This document shows, piece after piece, positions 41,498 to 49,238 of a stretch of 64,000 nucleotides of DNA. The translations under genes and the position numbers were made by a program. Numbering within the stretch: the stretch's first letter is position 1; the number at the start of each line of letters is the position of its first letter. The notes under the pieces are model-generated. The model saw nothing but the letters and a program-made list of their open reading frames with translations. It was not told the origin of the DNA and made no database searches. Source of the stretch: Chthonomonadaceae bacterium (GTDB taxonomy: Bacteria > Armatimonadota > Fimbriimonadia > Fimbriimonadales > Fimbriimonadaceae); assembly GCA_015709495.1 (NCBI GenBank), contig CP054189.1, positions 2,046,001 to 2,110,000 on the forward strand, in the 5' to 3' direction.

Positions 41498-42381
41498 ACG
41501 GGTTTACTGAAGAAATCGAGTCGTTCTTAGACTATCTGAGCGTGCAGCGTGGAGCGAGCCCCCATACCGTGGCGGCGTACCGCAACGATCTGACCCGGGC
41601 CCGCGGCCACTTCTTGGAGCTCGGGTTGGACTCGGCGCGGATGCTGGACCGTGTATCGGTGGCGAAGTACTCGACAGCGCTCGCCAAGGAGTTCTCGCCT
41701 TCCACATGCCAGCGCAATCTAAGCTCCCTGCGATCGTTCCTGAAGTACCTCAAACGCACCTCCGCAGGACCGGAGATCGAACTCCCCAGCACCGGGGGGT
41801 TCCGAAAGCCGAAACTCCTTCCCAAGGCGCTGACTTTCGAGACGGTTTCGAGGCTTCTCGAAGCCCCAGACACTTCGTCTCCCCTCGGACTTCGCGACCG
41901 CGCGCTGCTCGAACTGCTTTACGGCGCGGGACTCCGAATCAGCGAAGCCATCGAACTCGAACTCCACGGACTCGATCTGGAGCGCGGCATGTTGTCCGTT
42001 ACGGGCAAGCGGGGAAAGACCCGTTGGGTGCCTCTGCCGAAGGAAACGGTGGAATGGCTGGCTAAGTACCTCGAGTTCGGACGGCCTCACCTTCTCAGGC
42101 GGCCGACCCGGCGCGTGTTCGTCTCCGCCCGGGGCCTTCATTGGAGGCGGACAAGCGCGGCCAAGAGGATTCAGGACTATTGCCGACAGGCTGGGATCGC
42201 CGAAATCAGCCCCCACGCCTTGCGGCACTCTTACGCAGTCCACCTGCTGAAAGGCGGAGCGGACTTGCGGGCGGTACAAGAACTCCTGGGCCATGAATCG
42301 ATCGCGACGACTCAGGTGTACACTCAACTCGACATCGACGAGTTGCGCAGAAGGTTCCTTGCAGCCCATCCAAGGCGGTAA
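41494..42381 (+). CDS. xerD: XerC/XerD-type tyrosine recombinase
   Basis: 295 residues from the GTG at 41494, whose GTGA overlaps the previous stop; an ATG at 41476 would add six residues. The N-terminal SAM-like domain (FLDYLSVQRGASPHTVAAYRNDL) is followed by the catalytic domain with Arg in LYGAGLRISEAIEL, Lys in TGKRGKTRWVPL, HALRHSYAVHLL (H-x-x-R), LGHESIATTQVYTQL (His and the Tyr nucleophile). Length and order match XerC/D, which resolve chromosome dimers at dif. No dif site or phage genes are nearby, so a housekeeping role is likely; XerC cannot be excluded. Confidence 0.9.
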   Translation: MNGFTEEIESFLDYLSVQRGASPHTVAAYRNDLTRARGHFLELGLDSARMLDRVSVAKYSTALAKEFSPSTCQRNLSSLRSFLKYLKRTSAGPEIELPSTGGFRKPKLLPKALTFETVSRLLEAPDTSSPLGLRDRALLELLYGAGLRISEAIELELHGLDLERGMLSVTGKRGKTRWVPLPKETVEWLAKYLEFGRPHLLRRPTRRVFVSARGLHWRRTSAAKRIQDYCRQAGIAEISPHALRHSYAVHLLKGGADLRAVQELLGHESIATTQVYTQLDIDELRRRFLAAHPRR

Positions 42382-42384
42382 GGC

Positions 42385-43422
42385 TCAGGACTCAACCGGG
42401 CCGGGAAGGGGCGCGGTGGACTCAGGCTCGGCCTCCCAGCCGCTGCGCTGCCCGGCGGCCAATCGCCACGAGCCCGCGAGCGCGATCATGGCCGCGTTAT
42501 CCGTGCAGTACTCCGCGCTGGGTGTGCGGAACCTCCAGCCTCTGCGCTCGCACTCCTTAGCAAGGGACTGGCGAAGGCGCTCGTTCGCGGCCACGCCACC
42601 CGCCAGCGTGAGACAATCGACGCCCTCTCGCTCGGTGGCCTGCATGCCTCTCAGGACCAGAGCGCGCGCGATCGCGTGTTGGATCGAAGCGGCGGCATCT
42701 GGCTTGTCCAGCGATGCTCCCTCCGACTCCACCAACCGAAGAACCGCTGTCTTCAGGCCGCTAAAGCTCAAATCGAGCGTCTCCTCCTTCTCCAAGGCGA
42801 CGGGCAACGGGTAGCGCTCGGGGTTCGCCCCCTGGGCAAGCTCCTGAATCGCCGCACCTCCCGGATAACCCAACCCAAGAAGCCGCGCGGTCTTGTCGAA
42901 CGCCTCACCCGCCGCGTCGTCGCGGGTCTGCGCCAATAGCCGGTAGGCCCCCAGGCCTTCGAGTCGCACGATCTCTGTATGCCCGCCCGAGACCAGAAGG
43001 CAGACGTGCGGAAATCGGAGGTCGGGATCGTCAAGAAGCGGGCTCAAGAGGTGGCCCTCGAGGTGGTGGATCGCAACGAACGGAACCTCCAGCGCATACG
43101 CCAGCCCCTTCGCGGCGGTGAGCCCCACGTTGAGCGCGCCGACGAGACCCGGCCGGTTCGTAACCGAGATCGCCGTGATGCCGCTCAGGTTCATGCCCGA
43201 CTCCGAAAGGGCTTGCTCCATCGCCGGGAGGAACGCCTCTACGTGCGCCCTCGACGCCGCTTCGGGAACGATCCCGCCCCATTGCTCGTGCAACTTGGCC
43301 TGACTCGAAACCACGTTGGCGCGAACCGAGAGTCCCTCGAGTACGGCCAGGCTGGTTTCGTCGCAACTCGTCTCGATCCCGAGCACGGGCCCATCCCAAA
43401 GCCGCAGAGCTTCCGGGTTCAC
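42385..43422 (-). CDS. tsaD: tRNA N6-adenosine threonylcarbamoyltransferase
   Basis: 345 residues from the GTG at 43422. VLGIETSCDETSLAVLEG, VSSQAKLHEQWGGIVPEAASR, VTNRPGLVGALNVGLTAAKGLA, IHHLEGHLLSPLL (metal-binding HxxxH) and LLVSGGHTEIV are the TsaD/Kae1 signature, with LAGGVAANERLR near the end. It completes t6A37 on ANN-decoding tRNAs. AAGGAA precedes the GTG, and the GTG overlaps the rimI stop as GTGA. The longer frame to 43482 lies inside rimI and is not needed. Confidence 0.95.
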   Translation of the reverse strand: MNPEALRLWDGPVLGIETSCDETSLAVLEGLSVRANVVSSQAKLHEQWGGIVPEAASRAHVEAFLPAMEQALSESGMNLSGITAISVTNRPGLVGALNVGLTAAKGLAYALEVPFVAIHHLEGHLLSPLLDDPDLRFPHVCLLVSGGHTEIVRLEGLGAYRLLAQTRDDAAGEAFDKTARLLGLGYPGGAAIQELAQGANPERYPLPVALEKEETLDLSFSGLKTAVLRLVESEGASLDKPDAAASIQHAIARALVLRGMQATEREGVDCLTLAGGVAANERLRQSLAKECERRGWRFRTPSAEYCTDNAAMIALAGSWRLAAGQRSGWEAEPESTAPLPGPVES

Positions 43423-43904
43423 GCTCGTTTCCTTTTCCCGCTCGTCGGCTCGACCTGCGGGATGTCGAGGTCTTCGAGCCACATGACGGTCGCGTCGTCG
43501 TTGTTGGGGTAGTAACGCTTGCGCGTGGCGGTCTGCCGATATCCAAGGCTCTCATAGAGTTCGATAGCGGGTTCGTTTTGGCTGCGGACCTCGAGGGTCG
43601 AGCATGTCATCCCGGCTTGCTTTGCCCTAGAAAGCAGCTCGTTCATCAGGAGCCTCCCGACGCCGGATCGCCGGTAGTCGGGGTGAACAGCAAGGGTCGT
43701 GACGTGGGCCTCGTCCACCACGAGCCAGATCCCCCCAAAGCCGACCGCTTCCGAACCCGAGAGCGCGACAAGGAACACGCTTTGGGGGTTTGCGAGTTCG
43801 GATCGGAAGCTCTCAACCGACCAAGGCGAAGGGTTGCTGAGCCGCTCAATAGCCATAACGGCGTCGATGTGTTCCGGCGCGAACGGGGCAACGCGAACCT
43901 TCAT
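43419..43904 (-). CDS. rimI: ribosomal protein S18 alanine N-acetyltransferase
   Basis: 161 residues from the ATG at 43904. GNAT fold: VRVAPFAPEHIDAVMAIERL, the RimI-type NPSPWSVESFRSEL, GIWLVVDEAHVTTLAVHPDYRRSGVGRLL with the acetyl-CoA loop RRSGVG, then LEVRSQNEPAIELYESLGY. It acetylates the N-terminus of bS18, and its gene is often beside tsaD and tsaB, as here with tsaD. A 4-bp gap separates it from livF. The longer frame to 44126 lies inside livF. Confidence 0.9.
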   Translation of the reverse strand: MKVRVAPFAPEHIDAVMAIERLSNPSPWSVESFRSELANPQSVFLVALSGSEAVGFGGIWLVVDEAHVTTLAVHPDYRRSGVGRLLMNELLSRAKQAGMTCSTLEVRSQNEPAIELYESLGYRQTATRKRYYPNNDDATVMWLEDLDIPQVEPTSGKRKRA

Positions 43905-43908
43905 GCGC

Positions 43909-44610
43909 CTACCCTCCGAGATAGGCTTCCTTGACTTTCGGGTTGGCGAGCAGGTTTTTGCCCGTGTCCGCCAACACGATCGAACCCGTTTCGAGAACGT
44001 AGGCCCGGTGGGCGATGTCGAGCGCCCGGTGCGCATTTTGTTCGACCAGCAGCACCGTCGTGCCTTCGCCGTTGATCGTGGTGACGATATCGAAAATCTC
44101 GCTGACCAAATTGGGGGCAAGCCCAAGGCTGGGCTCGTCCAGAAGGAGCAGCTTCGGACGCGACATCAGCGCCCTGCCGATCGCCAGCATCTGTTGCTCC
44201 CCTCCGCTGAGCGTCCCCGCGCTTTGAGAGATTCGTTCCTTGAGGCGAGGGAAGCGCTTCATCACGCCTTCGAGGTCCGCGCCCACCCCAGAATCCTTGC
44301 GCGTGAATGCGCCCAGCAACAGGTTCTCCATCACCGTCATATTCGTGAAGATGCGTCGGCCCTCTGGCGCCTGGCTGATCCCGCGCTTGACGATCTCGTG
44401 GGCGGGCATCGCCTCGATGTTCTCGCCCTGAAACACGATTGTGCCCTGGCGGGCGCGGTTCAGGCCGCTGATGGCGCGGAGCAACGTGCTCTTTCCCGCG
44501 CCGTTCGACCCAATAATGGCGACGATTTCTCGCTCTTCCACGCGGATGCCGACGTTCTTCAGCGCGTGGATCGCGCCGTAGTACACATCGAGTCCGGAGA
44601 TTTCGAGCAT
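43909..44610 (-). CDS. livF: ABC transporter ATP-binding protein, LivF type
   Basis: 233 residues. Walker A is GSNGAGKST, the LivF-specific GISQAPEGRRIFTNMTVMENL follows, the signature is LSGGEQQMLAIGRAL, Walker B LLLLDEPSLGLAPNLV, and the H-loop region VLLVEQNAHRALDIAHRAYVLETG. In branched-chain amino acid transporters LivF pairs with LivG and the permeases LivH and LivM. None of these is in the window, so this copy is separated from its partners and heads a unit with rimI and tsaD. TAGAACT lies 7 nt before the ATG. Confidence 0.9.
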   Translation of the reverse strand: MLEISGLDVYYGAIHALKNVGIRVEEREIVAIIGSNGAGKSTLLRAISGLNRARQGTIVFQGENIEAMPAHEIVKRGISQAPEGRRIFTNMTVMENLLLGAFTRKDSGVGADLEGVMKRFPRLKERISQSAGTLSGGEQQMLAIGRALMSRPKLLLLDEPSLGLAPNLVSEIFDIVTTINGEGTTVLLVEQNAHRALDIAHRAYVLETGSIVLADTGKNLLANPKVKEAYLGG

Positions 44611-44767
44611 GGCGCTCAGTTCTACCCCAAAAATAGCGCCGATCTCGTCCTGGGAAGCGATAGGAAGGCGCGATGATAGGGGCCGAGGAAGGTTCGGACG
44701 AATTTCGGCCCTAAACCAGGGAGATGAGGGAGTTCGCCGATCTCATCTGATAACATGAACTCGCGTC

Positions 44768-45478
44768 ATGTCGCGTTTGCCTGGGTTCGTTCAACCTCGG
44801 AATCGATGTTCCGTCTGCAAGTGGAGATCAAGACCGCGCTCCACTGCGGAAAGAGCACGAACTAGGACCCGAGCGGCGACCGTCAAGGAGTTGCTCATTG
44901 TTTCGGCCGTCATTGCCCTCCTTGTGGCAACGACCACAGTCGTGTACTTTGGGTTGACTCGCAAGGCCCGCGCCGCGACGTGCGTCGACAATCTCCGCCA
45001 AATCGGGAGCGCGCTGCATCTCTACGCAGCGGACCATGACGACTGTATCCCTCCCTATTTCACCTTCGACCCTCTCCCGACGGGCGAGCCGACAGCCTTG
45101 CAACTCGGGGAGCTTCATCCTGCCCGTCGCTGGAAAGAGAGCTTGATCCCCTATGCTCGGAACGATGGAGTCTTCTTTTGCCCCGACGACCGGTTCGCAA
45201 GGACCACCAGCGGGCCCCCCGTCCCCAACGGGCTGATCCGACTACACACGAGTTACGAGCACGCACTTCAAGTAAAAGGGGCCTTTCGGGACGCTCAAGG
45301 GGGAAGACACTGGGCGATCGGGACGGTCGCCGATCCCGCGTCGGCCCCCTACTGTCACGATTCCCCCATCGGAGAAGTTCGGAACCAACAGGGCCTCTAC
45401 GAGCCGGTGTCCCCTCACGGAGCCGTTGCGAACCTTCTGTACCTCGATGGCCACGTTTCAGCAAGACCCGTGAATTGA
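44768..45478 (+). CDS. degenerate prepilin-like protein (DUF1559-like)
   Basis: 236 residues. After a basic N-terminal region of about 36 residues, the sequence TVKELLIVSAVIALLVATTT resembles the prepilin helix with Glu, and AATCVDNLRQIGSALHLYAAD and the C-terminal HGAVANLLYLDGHVSARPVN match the DUF1559-like body. The Gly-Phe cleavage site is replaced (RAATVKE), so processing by prepilin peptidase is doubtful, and the long leader is abnormal. The start is uncertain; TAACAT lies 11 nt before this ATG. It may be a surface protein anchored by the uncleaved helix. Confidence 0.65.
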   Translation: MSRLPGFVQPRNRCSVCKWRSRPRSTAERARTRTRAATVKELLIVSAVIALLVATTTVVYFGLTRKARAATCVDNLRQIGSALHLYAADHDDCIPPYFTFDPLPTGEPTALQLGELHPARRWKESLIPYARNDGVFFCPDDRFARTTSGPPVPNGLIRLHTSYEHALQVKGAFRDAQGGRHWAIGTVADPASAPYCHDSPIGEVRNQQGLYEPVSPHGAVANLLYLDGHVSARPVN

Positions 45479-45623
45479 CCGCTCAAGGTCGCCATTCCTG
45501 AAGCAACGAGAATTCTGAGGATGAGCCTTGGGCGCTCGTCCGACAATGCGGAAGGGTCGACTTACGTCAGAAGTGAGCGAACGGACGCTAGCCCTGGGTA
45601 TTTTCTTGGGGTTGTCCGACAAC

Positions 45624-45629
45624 TATCAT
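45624..45629 (+). promoter_or_regulatory. -10 box of the glucan phosphorylase gene (leaderless type)
   Basis: TATCAT ends 6 nt before the ATG at 45636 and favours that start over an in-frame start at 45528. Confidence 0.4.
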
Positions 45630-45635
45630 GCGGCC

Positions 45636-48206
45636 ATGAAGCATCCCAAGTACTCGCATTCGTTCGAAGTGACGTCGGAACTGCCGGAGGAGCTTCACCC
45701 TCTCAAGCGGCTTGCGTTCAACCTTCGCTGGACCTGGCACGAACCCACTCAGGAGCTTTTCCGGCAGGTCGACCGGCAGTTGTGGGAGGAGGTTGAGCAC
45801 AACCCGGTGCAACTGCTCAACGGCCTGCCCGCCAAGCGAATCCAGGCTCTCTGCAACGATGCCGCCTTTCTCGCGAGCCTCAAGGTGTGCGCCGACGACC
45901 TCGATCAGTACCTCGAAGGGAAGACCTGGTTTGGCGAGACCTTCCCCGAACAGGTGGGCCGGACCCTGGTCGCGTATTTCTGCGCTGAGTTCGGGATCTC
46001 CGAAACGCTTCCGATCTATAGCGGAGGGCTCGGCGTTCTTGCGGGCGACCACCTTAAGGCCGCGAGCGATCTGGGCGTGCCGCTGGTCGGCGTTGGGCTC
46101 CTTTATTCCCGAGGATACTTCCGCCAAATCCTCACCTCTGACGGCTGGCAACAGGAGCACTATCCGAAGTACGACTTCTATCAATATCCGCTCCAACTCA
46201 TGCGCGGAGAGGACCAGCAGCCGTTGCGGGTGGAAGTCGAACTCCCCGACCGCACCATCATCTGCCAGGTCTGGAAGTGCGACGTCGGACGAATTCAGTT
46301 GGTTCTGCTGGACAGCAACGTCCTTGAAAACGCGCCTGTCGATCAGGAGATCACCGACACGCTTTATGGCGGCGACCAGGAGATGCGGATTCGCCAGGAG
46401 CTGATCTTGGGCGTGGGGGGCATGCGAGCGCTCGATTCGTTGGGGATTCGCCCCACGGTCTGCCACATGAACGAGGGCCATTCGGCGTTCCTTTCGCTCG
46501 AACGCATTCGGCAGTTTGTCAGGCAGCGCGGCTGCGACTTTCGATTGGCGCGGAAGGTGGTCGTGGCCGGGAACGTGTTTACGACGCACACGCCGGTCCC
46601 AGCCGGGTTCGACCTTTTTCCTCCAGACGTGCTCGAGCGTTATGCGTCGAGCCTAGCGCAAGAGATCGGGCTCAAGATGGACGACCTGATCCGACTCGGG
46701 CGCATCGACCCCGAAAACGACGGAGAGCCGTTCAACATGGCCGTGTTCGCGATGGAAAACTCGAACTACGTGAACGGAGTCTCAGAACTTCACGCCCGCG
46801 TGACGAGGCAGATGTTTCACGCTCGATGGCCCGACTACCCCGAAGACGAAGTGCCTGTGTCGGCGATTACGAACGGCGTCCACACGTTGAGTTGGACGAG
46901 CCCTCGAATGGCTAAACTGTTCGACACCTATCTGGGTTCGGAGTGGCGCGAACGCCCCGACGACCCCGAAACGTGGGCTCAGGTGCATGCGATCCCCGAT
47001 CGCGAGCTTTGGGAGGTTCGGGAGAACATGCGCGGCGACTTCGTTCGCTTCGTCCGCAAGCGAGTTCAGCGCGACCTCGTGCGCCGAGGGCACACCCGTT
47101 CCGACGCAAGCCAAGCGGAGACGATCTTGGACCCGCGGATATTGACGATCGGCTTCGCCCGGCGGTTCGCCACCTACAAACGCGCCACGCTCCTGCTTTC
47201 TGATCCCGAGCGGTTGCGCTCGCTGCTCTTCCATTCCGATCGCCCGATTCAAATCGTCATCGCCGGAAAGAGCCATCCCAAGGACGACGAAGGCAAGCGG
47301 CTGATCCAGCAAATCGTCACTTTTGTGGAGTCGGAATCGGCGATGCAGAGGATCGTGTTTCTCGAGGACTACGACATCAGCGTTGCGAAGATGATGGTCC
47401 AGGGCATCGATCTCTGGCTCAATAACCCCCGAAGGCCGATGGAGGCGAGCGGAACGAGCGGCATGAAGGTGGTGCCGAACGGGGGCCTGAATTGCTCCGC
47501 GCTGGACGGCTGGTGGGATGAAGGCTTCGACCCGGGCGTGGGCTGGGCGATCGGAAGCCGGAACGACTATGCCGATACCGGGTTCCAGGACTGGGTCGAC
47601 AGCCGGTCGCTGTACGTAGCGCTCGAAGGAGAGGTGTCGAACAAGTTCTACACACGCTCCAACGGCGATCCTCCGACCGGATGGGTCGAGATGATCAAGC
47701 AAAGCATGGCGAAGCTTGCGCCCCGGTTTTCGACGGCGCGAATGGTTCGCGATTATGCGGAGAAGTTCTATCTGCCTGCTTCGGTGTCGTTCCAAGCGAT
47801 GGAATCGAACGGCTTGGGCCGCGCGAAAGAGGCGCTCGCATGGCGCGATAAGGTGCGGGCGGCTTGGCCCAAAGTGCGAGTCGATTCGGTTTCCGATACG
47901 CTGCAGAGCCGGAATCTCGTGGGATCGACGTTCTCGATCCGCGTGACAGCCGATCTCGACGGTTTGAACCCAGAAGAGGCCCGCGTTCAGGCCGTCGTCG
48001 GACGAGTCGGCTCCAATCGAGAGCTTCAAGACGTTTGGCACGTGGACCTCACGCACGTTGGCTCCGAGAACGGGATGCACTCGTTTGAAGGAGAAGTGCC
48101 TTGCCGACAGGCCGGGCACCTCGGCTATACCGTGCGAATTGTGCCATCGAGCCCCGACGTCGTGATCCCCAGCGAACTCAACCTAGTGCGTTGGGAAAAG
48201 GACTAA
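45636..48206 (+). CDS. glgP: alpha-glucan (glycogen/maltodextrin) phosphorylase, DUF3417 type
   Basis: 856 residues. The N-terminal DUF3417 (FEVTSELPEELHPLKRLAFNLRWTW, shown in part) identifies the short bacterial/archaeal GT35 branch. SGGLGVLAGDHLKAASDLG, FTTHTPVPAGFDLFP and the pyridoxal-phosphate site RRPMEASGTSGMKVVPNGG with its Lys are all present. The last 110 residues form an extra beta-rich domain (GSTFSIRVTADLDGLNPEEA). It releases glucose-1-phosphate from alpha-1,4-glucans in the cytoplasm. The start at 45636 is set by family alignment and the -10 box. It is convergent with the next gene by 4 bp. Confidence 0.95.
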   Translation: MKHPKYSHSFEVTSELPEELHPLKRLAFNLRWTWHEPTQELFRQVDRQLWEEVEHNPVQLLNGLPAKRIQALCNDAAFLASLKVCADDLDQYLEGKTWFGETFPEQVGRTLVAYFCAEFGISETLPIYSGGLGVLAGDHLKAASDLGVPLVGVGLLYSRGYFRQILTSDGWQQEHYPKYDFYQYPLQLMRGEDQQPLRVEVELPDRTIICQVWKCDVGRIQLVLLDSNVLENAPVDQEITDTLYGGDQEMRIRQELILGVGGMRALDSLGIRPTVCHMNEGHSAFLSLERIRQFVRQRGCDFRLARKVVVAGNVFTTHTPVPAGFDLFPPDVLERYASSLAQEIGLKMDDLIRLGRIDPENDGEPFNMAVFAMENSNYVNGVSELHARVTRQMFHARWPDYPEDEVPVSAITNGVHTLSWTSPRMAKLFDTYLGSEWRERPDDPETWAQVHAIPDRELWEVRENMRGDFVRFVRKRVQRDLVRRGHTRSDASQAETILDPRILTIGFARRFATYKRATLLLSDPERLRSLLFHSDRPIQIVIAGKSHPKDDEGKRLIQQIVTFVESESAMQRIVFLEDYDISVAKMMVQGIDLWLNNPRRPMEASGTSGMKVVPNGGLNCSALDGWWDEGFDPGVGWAIGSRNDYADTGFQDWVDSRSLYVALEGEVSNKFYTRSNGDPPTGWVEMIKQSMAKLAPRFSTARMVRDYAEKFYLPASVSFQAMESNGLGRAKEALAWRDKVRAAWPKVRVDSVSDTLQSRNLVGSTFSIRVTADLDGLNPEEARVQAVVGRVGSNRELQDVWHVDLTHVGSENGMHSFEGEVPCRQAGHLGYTVRIVPSSPDVVIPSELNLVRWEKD

Positions 48207-48568
48207 AACTCGCTGCGGTCCGTCCTTCGCCGAATAGCGAATTCGGAGAGAAGGCCGATCAGAATCAGCGAAACGGGCAGCCAGAACCCCGCCCAGTGCG
48301 CGATCATGATCTTCTGACCGCGTCCCCGCAGCAGGTCCTTGTAGGCAATCGCCTCGAAGCTGCCGCCCACCACGTTATAGAAAGGGCCAAACCCGGCGTA
48401 GGCGCCCAGGATCAGGATGAGGAGGCCAACGTACTTCCAATACGGTTTGCCGCCCTGCAGTTGAGTTCGTAATCCCAAGATGAACGCGAGCGCTCCAAAC
48501 AAACACGCGAGTCCAGGTAGCAAAAGTACATCGACCCATGAGGCAGGTGGAAGCATGGCGAGCAACAT
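48203..48568 (-). CDS. small integral membrane protein, unknown
   Basis: 121 residues from the ATG at 48568 (GAGAGGG upstream). Three or four hydrophobic helices: VDVLLLPGLACLFGALAFIL, YVGLLILILGAYAGFGPFY and AGFWLPVSLILIGLLSEFAI, with a basic C-terminal tail (RRRTDRSEF). No family is recognised. Its stop overlaps that of the phosphorylase gene by 4 bp. Confidence 0.6.
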   Translation of the reverse strand: MLLAMLPPASWVDVLLLPGLACLFGALAFILGLRTQLQGGKPYWKYVGLLILILGAYAGFGPFYNVVGGSFEAIAYKDLLRGRGQKIMIAHWAGFWLPVSLILIGLLSEFAIRRRTDRSEF

Positions 48569-48829
48569 CGATAACCCTCTCTTTTCGGGACGTGGGAGCA
48601 ACTATTGTGCCACATTGGGGAGTCGAATGAAAAGCACCCGCTCCGCGCGGGGAGAATCCGGTGGAATCCGAGGCGGCCTGCGGCCACGCCCCTTGCCTTC
48701 AGCTGGGATGCATCGCGTCAGCATCGGAGACGGTGGGCGACAATGAGCGCTTCTACTCGCAGTGGGACTCCGAAGGTTCCGTCCGGCGGCGCGAGAGAAC
48801 CCTTTGAAAGGTCGACGGTTTGCTTGCGC

Positions 48830-48985
48830 CTACTCGAACTCGGGATGTTGGAGCGCCGTAGAATGCGGAAGGCCCCTCAGCTTCCCGATCACCGCGCCGG
48901 CCCAAAGTTCGCCCGTATCGGCGCGAAGATCGACATGGTCGAATACCCCCGATCCTAGCAGGGGTTCGTCAGCAAGTTCTTTGGC
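48830..48985 (-). pseudogene. C-terminal remnant of a paralogue of the PepSY/YcdB-like protein at 54.0 kb
   Basis: A minus-strand frame of 51 codons, bounded upstream by TGA and ending at TAG (48830-48832), has no start codon. It contains GVFDHVDLRADTGELWAGAV followed by IGKLRG. The intact gene at 54010-54960 has GFFDHVSIRADTGQVWGGYV followed by SGTKLE at its C-terminus. Thus only the last part of a relative survives. At the DNA level the two are well diverged, so this is an old fragment. The match is by eye. Confidence 0.6.
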
Positions 48986-49147
48986 TCACCTCGACTTGGT
49001 TGGACACAATTGAGAACTGCAGATGGTGTTCTCCGTCAAGACCAACAAAGCGCGAACTTTCCGAAGCATGTAAGTTGCCCAGTGGGTCCCCAAGGCTGGC
49101 CTGTCTCACCTCTCTCCGAAGATTTTCCGCCTATTCTCGCTTTTCTG

Positions 49148-49156
49148 TGATACAAT
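49148..49156 (+). promoter_or_regulatory. extended -10 promoter of the C39/VKOR peptide operon
   Basis: TG-A-TACAAT, an extended -10 element with five of six consensus bases. No good -35 is present at 16-18 nt. It lies about 70 nt before the first possible start codons, the only promoter-like site before the operon. Confidence 0.45.
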
Positions 49157-49238
49157 GCCAATTAGGCTCATAGAGGGGTACTGGGGACGAAGTACTTTAG
49201 TAATTCCTTTGTGAGCGAGGGCAGGTCTTGACGGGACT

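Larger units (their letters stand above)
48569..49227. other. gap at the left edge of the low-G+C island
   Basis: About 660 bp with no intact gene. It contains a minus-strand gene remnant (48830-48985) and an extended -10 element (49148-49156) for the operon to the right. G+C drops along it, from normal at 48.6 kb to clearly lower values after about 49.0 kb. Confidence 0.5.

Noticed and set aside
43905-44126. Extended rimI reading frame
   Set aside because: It lies wholly within livF in another frame, is Arg/Ser-rich shadow sequence, and the family N-terminus is at 43904.
46782-48119. 445-codon minus-strand frame opposite the glucan phosphorylase gene
   Set aside because: Antisense shadow of a clear GT35 enzyme in high-G+C DNA.
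48605-48958. 117-codon plus-strand frame in the gap before the peptide operon
   Set aside because: Its composition is shadow-like, and it runs antisense to the PepSY/YcdB-like remnant, which explains the open frame.
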